Assembly (NCBI GenBank): GCA_947629295.1
Contig: CANRDH010000051.1
Coordinates: 1 to 9,199 of the forward strand
DNA from: an uncultured Clostridia bacterium
Lineage (GTDB): Bacteria; Bacillota; Clostridia; Oscillospirales; Acutalibacteraceae
DNA: 9,199 nt
Direction: 5' to 3'
Below, piece after piece: positions 5,947 to 9,199 of this stretch. Position 1 is the first letter of the stretch. Every line of letters starts with the position of its first letter. The translations under genes and the position numbers were made by a program. The notes under the pieces were generated by a model, which worked only from the letters and a program-made list of their open reading frames with translations, was not told the origin of the DNA and searched no databases.

Positions 5947-6191
5947 TTGAAGGAAATAAGATGCGGAACACCGTGCTAAGAGAATTGTTGGTTGGTGTAA
6001 GACAATGTCGGCGCCCGTATGTATAGCTCATTCCCGAGTTGACTGTTCGATAATGTAGGGCAGTACGCATGGCAGCGTTAAAGGCCGAGGTCTTGTCTGA
6101 GATCGGTGAGGGACATATATATGTGTCCGAAAAAGGGTGGTACCGCGTGCATTATGCCCGCCCCTTGTCTATGTGACAGGGGGCGGGTTTT
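5947..6191 (+). promoter_or_regulatory. T-box riboswitch, leucine-specific (CTC specifier)
   Basis: This leader senses uncharged tRNA-Leu. Stem I closes with ATGCG (5961-5965) and CGCAT (6066-6070). Its distal part has ATTGT/ACAAT (5984-5988 and 6002-6006) around GGTTGGTG. The specifier region reads GCTCATTCCCGAG, with CTC at 6027-6029 followed by the usual purine A. Stem II (about 6082-6108) and stem III (GGACA/TGTCC, 6111-6128) follow. The conserved box AGGGTGGTACCGCG (6134-6147) includes TGG for pairing with the tRNA acceptor end. The antiterminator would use GGG/CCC and GCG/CGC with partners at 6159-6164, the same bases used by the terminator arm. Uncharged tRNA-Leu should therefore permit read-through into leuA. 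CTC was read by eye from its position and agrees with the downstream gene. Confidence 0.95.
6156..6191 (+). terminator. T-box intrinsic terminator
   Basis: CCCGCCCC-TTGTC (6157-6169) pairs with GACAG-GGGGCGGG (6175-6187) around TATGT. This is a 13-bp stem with one T-G pair, followed by TTTT (6188-6191). It is the off-state of the T-box and overlaps the antiterminator bases 6159-6164. Confidence 0.92.
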
Positions 6192-6215
6192 AAAATTTAT
6201 AAGGAGGTAATTTTT

Positions 6216-7913
6216 ATGAATGAAGGATTCAGGAAATACACACCGTTTGAGCAGATAAAGCTTAAAGACAGAAAATGGCCCGACAATATTATAACAAAGG
6301 CTCCGATATGGTGCTCTGTCGATTTGAGGGACGGAAACCAGGCGCTTGTCACGCCTATGAATATGGAGCAAAAGCTTGAGTTTTTCCATGCTCTTGTTGA
6401 TATGGGCTTCAAGGAGATAGAAATAGGCTTTCCGTCCGCAAGCGAAACGGAATATGAAATATGCCGTGAGCTTATCGAGGGCGGTCATATCCCCGACGAC
6501 GTATCTATACAGGTATTGGTCCAGGCAAGAGAACACCTCATACGCAAAACCTTTGAGGCTGTGCATGGGGCAAAAAATGTAATAATACATTTCTATAACT
6601 CTACCTCAACGCTCCAGAGAAAGGTCGTATTCAAAAAGGATATGGACGGCATTATCGACATAGCCGTTGAAGGTGCTAAGCTTATAAAGGATTTGATTGA
6701 CGGCTACGACGGAGATACCAACTTCAGGCTTGAATATTCCCCCGAAAGCTTTTCAGGCACGGAGGTGGATAATTCCGTAAGAATATGCGAGGCTGTCATG
6801 GATGTCCTGAAGCCGACAAAGGATAACCCGATAATACTCAATCTGCCGAATACGGTTGAAATGTGTACGCCTAACACCTATGCGGATCAGATAGAATATT
6901 TCATAAGAAACCTGAAAAACAGAGAAGCCGCTATAATCAGTGTTCATCCGCATAACGACAGAGGTACGGGCGTTGCCGGAGCAGAGCTTGCACTGCTCGC
7001 CGGAGCAGAAAGAATTGAGGGTACGCTTTTCGGAAACGGAGAACGAACCGGTAACCTCGATATTGTAACGGTCGGACTGAATATGTATACTCAGGGAATT
7101 GACCCTCAGCTGAATTTCAGCAATCTGCCGAAATACAAAGAAATATACGAACGCTGTACAAATATGAAAATAGGCGAAAGACAGCCTTATGTCGGCGACT
7201 TGGTATTTACCGCGTTTTCGGGCTCACATCAGGACGCTATCAAAAAGGGCTTCGACTATGTAAGAGCTTCAAACAGTGATAAATGGGAAATTCCCTATCT
7301 TCCGATAGACCCTGCGGATGTAGGCAGAAAATATGAGGCGATAGTCCGCTATAATTCTCAGTCCGGAAAGGGCGGAGCCGCATTTATTATGGAAACTTCA
7401 TACGGCTATGAGCTCCCGAAGGCTATGCACCCCGAATTCGGCGCACTTGTCAAGGCGGAAAGCGACCGTCTGGGAAAAGAACTCTCTCCGGCGGATCTGC
7501 TTGAGGTATTCAATAAGAATTATATCGATATCGAGCAGAAGCTGTGGCTTGTTCATCATACTATAAACAATATCGGTGTTGACGAGGCAACCTTCAAGGG
7601 AACTATACACCTTGTAAAGTCCGATAAGGATGTGGAGATATACGGCAAGGGCAACGGACCGATAGACGCATTTGTAAATGCGCTCAAATCTGTCGGTATT
7701 TCGGGTTTTGAGGTGTTATCGTACAAAGAACATTCGATCTCAAGCGGCTCGGATTCAAAGGCTATATGCTATATGCAGATGAGGAAGCCTGACGGAAAGA
7801 TTATATTCGGGGTAGGGATTTCTCATGGTATTTTTAAGGCGTCTGCAAGAAGCCTGCTTTGTGCCATAAACAGGTCTAACTGTGAGATAAAGGTAAACGG
7901 AGAAGTAATTTGA
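6216..7913 (+). CDS. leuA: 2-isopropylmalate synthase (long form)
   Basis: Cytoplasmic enzyme for the first committed step of leucine synthesis: acetyl-CoA plus 2-oxoisovalerate gives 2-isopropylmalate. The 565 residues and the N-terminus (YTPFEQIKLKDRKWPD) fit the longer form typified by yeast and actinobacteria rather than the form of about 510 residues. The TIM-barrel catalytic domain carries DLRDGNQAL (36-44), the metal-site HPHNDRG (244-250, with H244 and H246) and GNGERTGN (273-280). The C-terminal leucine-binding regulatory domain spans about 430-560, so feedback inhibition is expected. AAGGAGG (6201-6207) lies 8 nt before the ATG. It is monocistronic: a T-box precedes it and a strong palindromic terminator follows, and no leuB, leuC or leuD is present. 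Supply is thus controlled twice, by uncharged tRNA-Leu at transcription and probably by leucine on the enzyme. Confidence 0.98.
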   Translation: MNEGFRKYTPFEQIKLKDRKWPDNIITKAPIWCSVDLRDGNQALVTPMNMEQKLEFFHALVDMGFKEIEIGFPSASETEYEICRELIEGGHIPDDVSIQVLVQAREHLIRKTFEAVHGAKNVIIHFYNSTSTLQRKVVFKKDMDGIIDIAVEGAKLIKDLIDGYDGDTNFRLEYSPESFSGTEVDNSVRICEAVMDVLKPTKDNPIILNLPNTVEMCTPNTYADQIEYFIRNLKNREAAIISVHPHNDRGTGVAGAELALLAGAERIEGTLFGNGERTGNLDIVTVGLNMYTQGIDPQLNFSNLPKYKEIYERCTNMKIGERQPYVGDLVFTAFSGSHQDAIKKGFDYVRASNSDKWEIPYLPIDPADVGRKYEAIVRYNSQSGKGGAAFIMETSYGYELPKAMHPEFGALVKAESDRLGKELSPADLLEVFNKNYIDIEQKLWLVHHTINNIGVDEATFKGTIHLVKSDKDVEIYGKGNGPIDAFVNALKSVGISGFEVLSYKEHSISSGSDSKAICYMQMRKPDGKIIFGVGISHGIFKASARSLLCAINRSNCEIKVNGEVI

Positions 7914-7922
7914 ATAAAATGA

Positions 7923-7964
7923 TTTACGCATTGTATATTTATTTAATAATATACAATGCGTAAA
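7923..7964. terminator. Palindromic terminator after leuA, possibly bidirectional
   Basis: Bases 7923-7939 and 7948-7964 are perfect reverse complements (17 bp, loop of 8), including TTTACGCATTGTATAT and its complement. The stem is AT-rich and is followed on the plus strand by ATTTACTTTTATT, and on the minus strand by TCATTTTATT. It starts 10 nt after the leuA stop. Confidence 0.8.
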
Positions 7965-8002
7965 ATTTACTTTTATTGGTCGATTAAAAAATAAAGTAGT
8001 AT

Positions 8003-8032
8003 GCATAGTTTATTTTACCTTCGTCAACAATA
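8003..8032 (+). promoter_or_regulatory. Candidate SigF/SigG-type promoter of the M23 gene
   Basis: GCATA (8003-8007), 15 bp, then GTCAACAATA (8023-8032) matches the Bacillus forespore pattern GYATA-N15-GGnnAnAnTR except for one base. I see no good SigA promoter in the 137-nt gap. The predicted start (about 8037-8038) would put the ribosome site right at the 5' end, which is tight. The reading is supported by the SpoIIQ-like product, not by data. Confidence 0.35.
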
Positions 8033-8050
8033 ATGACGGAGGTGCAATAA

Positions 8051-8809
8051 ATGTTAAGCATGAAGAACGAAAGAAATTACAGAAAATCCCCGAAGAAAAA
8101 TATTGGTTTTTATATTTCTCTTGCGGTATGTCTTGCGGCTGTTGCGGGTGCGGCATGGACTACTTACGGAAGTATACAGGAATATACTCAGATGTCGGAT
8201 GAAAGCAGTGTGCAGGAATCGGAAAATGCAAGGGTAAATGAAGAGGTAAGCGGTCAGGATTACGAAGAATCCAAGGTCGAAGAAAGCAGTAAGCCCGAGG
8301 CTTCGGATGCCAGGCAGAGCAGCGATATACAGACTTCCGAAAGAGAGCAGGAATCCGAGGCATCCGTGGAAGCTTCCGCTTTACAGACAGTCACCGAGGA
8401 GTCAAAAGCTATGACTGCCGAGCCCATTGACAAGGGAGAAATATTGAAGCCCTTCAGCCCCAAAAATCCTGTAAAGTCGGAAACTATGGGCGATTGGCGT
8501 ACTCACAGCGGTGTTGATATAAGTGCAGGTGACGGGACTCCCGTCCGTGCAATTATGAGCGGAGTCGTAAAGGATTTGTACAGCGACCCTATGCTTGGTA
8601 ATGTTATTGTCATTGAGCATACAGGCGGTTATGAATCATACTATTGCGGAGTGACAGATACTTCCGTTGCTCAGAAGGGAAGCAATGTAAAGGCGGGGGA
8701 TACGATAGGTTATATCGGAAATGTTCCTTCCGAATCAAAGGATAAGTCACATCTTCATCTTGAGGTTAAGCTTGACGGAAATTATATGGATCCGACATTG
8801 ATATATTGA
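8051..8809 (+). CDS. Membrane-anchored M23 (LytM-type) peptidase-domain protein, SpoIIQ-like
   Basis: The 252-residue protein has a short basic cytoplasmic end, one membrane segment (about 18-36), an extracytoplasmic Ser/Glu-rich linker (about 49-125) and a C-terminal M23 domain (about 128-252). The domain keeps the zinc-site pattern: H152 and D156 in THSGVD, and H234 and H236 in HLHLEVK. Peptidoglycan hydrolysis is therefore possible. The layout and the PFSPKNP...DWRTHSGVDI region resemble clostridial SpoIIQ, the forespore protein that meets SpoIIIAH across the engulfment septum. B. subtilis SpoIIQ has lost part of this site; clostridial forms often keep it. GGAGGT (8038-8043) lies 7 nt before ATG 8051, favouring it over the ATG at 8060. 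It stands alone between two terminators. The M23 call is firm; the SpoIIQ role is inferred. Confidence 0.9.
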   Translation: MLSMKNERNYRKSPKKNIGFYISLAVCLAAVAGAAWTTYGSIQEYTQMSDESSVQESENARVNEEVSGQDYEESKVEESSKPEASDARQSSDIQTSEREQESEASVEASALQTVTEESKAMTAEPIDKGEILKPFSPKNPVKSETMGDWRTHSGVDISAGDGTPVRAIMSGVVKDLYSDPMLGNVIVIEHTGGYESYYCGVTDTSVAQKGSNVKAGDTIGYIGNVPSESKDKSHLHLEVKLDGNYMDPTLIY

Positions 8810-8816
8810 ATTTTAT

Positions 8817-8851
8817 AAAATCGGCGGGGTTATGACCTTGGCCGATTTTTT
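8817..8851 (+). terminator. Intrinsic terminator after the M23 gene
   Basis: AAAATCGGC (8817-8825) pairs with GCCGATTTT (8841-8849). GGT/ACC pairs inside the loop, and six T's (8846-8851) run from the end of the stem. It begins 7 nt after the stop codon. The A-run on the 5' side could also let it act on the minus strand. Confidence 0.9.
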
Positions 8852-8901
8852 GTGCCATGATAAAAATGCGGAATATTGCAGAAATAAGTGGGTGTCGTAT
8901 C

Positions 8902-8930
8902 TTGTGTTTTTTCTTTCAATATGATATAGT
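8902..8930 (+). promoter_or_regulatory. SigA-type promoter of the lipoprotein gene
   Basis: TTGTGT (8902-8907) and TATAGT (8925-8930) are 17 bp apart, with TG at 8922-8923 giving an extended -10 (TGnTATAGT). The predicted start near 8937 leaves a leader of about 37 nt before the ATG at 8974. Confidence 0.65.
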
Positions 8931-8973
8931 TAAGGTGTAGTTATTTCCGTATTTATAAAAAGGAGTGGTCGGC

Positions 8974-9199
8974 ATGAAAAAAATTGCAGTGATAATATCG
9001 GTTGTTGTTATGAGCATTGTTATGGGTATAATTCTGTGCGCCTGTAACGAATATAAGGAGGCTCAGGACGAATTTCAGAGCGGACTTACAAGTATGATGA
9101 GTGAAGCAGGCGATCTTAAAAGTACGTTTGACGAGCATACAAGCGGCGTAAACGAATTCTATAACGATATAACCGGGCAGAACTCAGGAGAGAGCTCTG
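8974..9199 (+). CDS. Putative lipoprotein, N-terminal part (cut by window edge)
   Basis: The frame runs from ATG 8974 to the right edge without a stop (75 complete codons). AAGGAG (8960-8965) lies 8 nt upstream, and a SigA-type promoter with extended -10 precedes it. Residues 1-24 form a lipoprotein signal peptide: MKK, a hydrophobic core and the lipobox L-C-A-C, with Cys24 as the likely acylated residue. The mature part begins NEYKEAQDEF and is polar and probably helical, with few Pro and many Glu/Asp/Ser/Asn, as in an extracytoplasmic coiled coil. I do not recognise the family. The upstream terminator makes it a separate unit from the M23 gene. Confidence 0.8.
   Translation, partial: MKKIAVIISVVVMSIVMGIILCACNEYKEAQDEFQSGLTSMMSEAGDLKSTFDEHTSGVNEFYNDITGQNSGESS

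Noticed and set aside
6078..6590. 170-codon minus-strand frame over the T-box and leuA start
   Set aside because: It is antisense to a clear riboswitch and to conserved leuA sequence, with no ribosome site and no recognisable protein features.
1..9199. CRISPR arrays, tRNA or rRNA genes, phage or toxin-antitoxin modules
   Set aside because: No regularly spaced repeats, no cloverleaf or rRNA motifs, and no recognisable phage or paired toxin-antitoxin genes were seen on either strand.

Overview
The window looks like chromosomal DNA from a spore-forming clostridial Firmicute, most likely of the Ruminococcaceae/Oscillospirales type. This rests on the gene order hrcA-grpE-dnaK-dnaJ under a CIRCE operator, a DnaK of Gram-positive length, a T-box leucine riboswitch, strong AGGAGG-type ribosome binding sites and a SpoIIQ-like M23 protein. 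The genus is an inference from protein character; no search was run.

Left half, minus strand (about 214-5135): a complete class I heat-shock operon. One SigA-type promoter with a perfect CIRCE inverted repeat drives hrcA (the repressor of this operon), grpE (nucleotide exchange factor), dnaK (Hsp70) and dnaJ (Hsp40). grpE and dnaJ can only start at TTG, while hrcA and dnaK start at ATG. The dnaK-dnaJ gap (165 nt) holds a GC hairpin and a small terminator-like hairpin whose arm could also pair further upstream. Together these suggest that co-chaperone output is set below DnaK. Downstream of dnaJ (1-228) lie several GC-rich palindromes and no recognisable gene.

Middle, plus strand (about 5269-5890): a divergent promoter with an extended -10 drives an 80-residue orphan protein of unknown family. 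After it comes a poorly coding stretch that may hold a 33-residue hydrophobic peptide, or a decayed second copy of the orphan gene. The two readings compete.

Right half, plus strand: a strong promoter and a full T-box leader with a CTC (Leu) specifier and a 13-bp terminator control a monocistronic leuA of the long, yeast/actinobacterial-type form. A 17-bp palindromic terminator closes it. Next is a membrane-anchored M23 peptidase-domain protein resembling clostridial SpoIIQ, with intact metal-site residues and a candidate forespore-sigma (SigF-type) promoter, closed by an intrinsic terminator. The right edge cuts a small lipoprotein gene that has its own SigA-type promoter.

Most of the window is well-understood housekeeping sequence. 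The points most worth a second look are the TTG starts and intergenic structure of the chaperone operon, the orphan gene with its possible degenerate repeat, and the sporulation-type promoter of the M23 gene. I see no clearly new multi-gene system.
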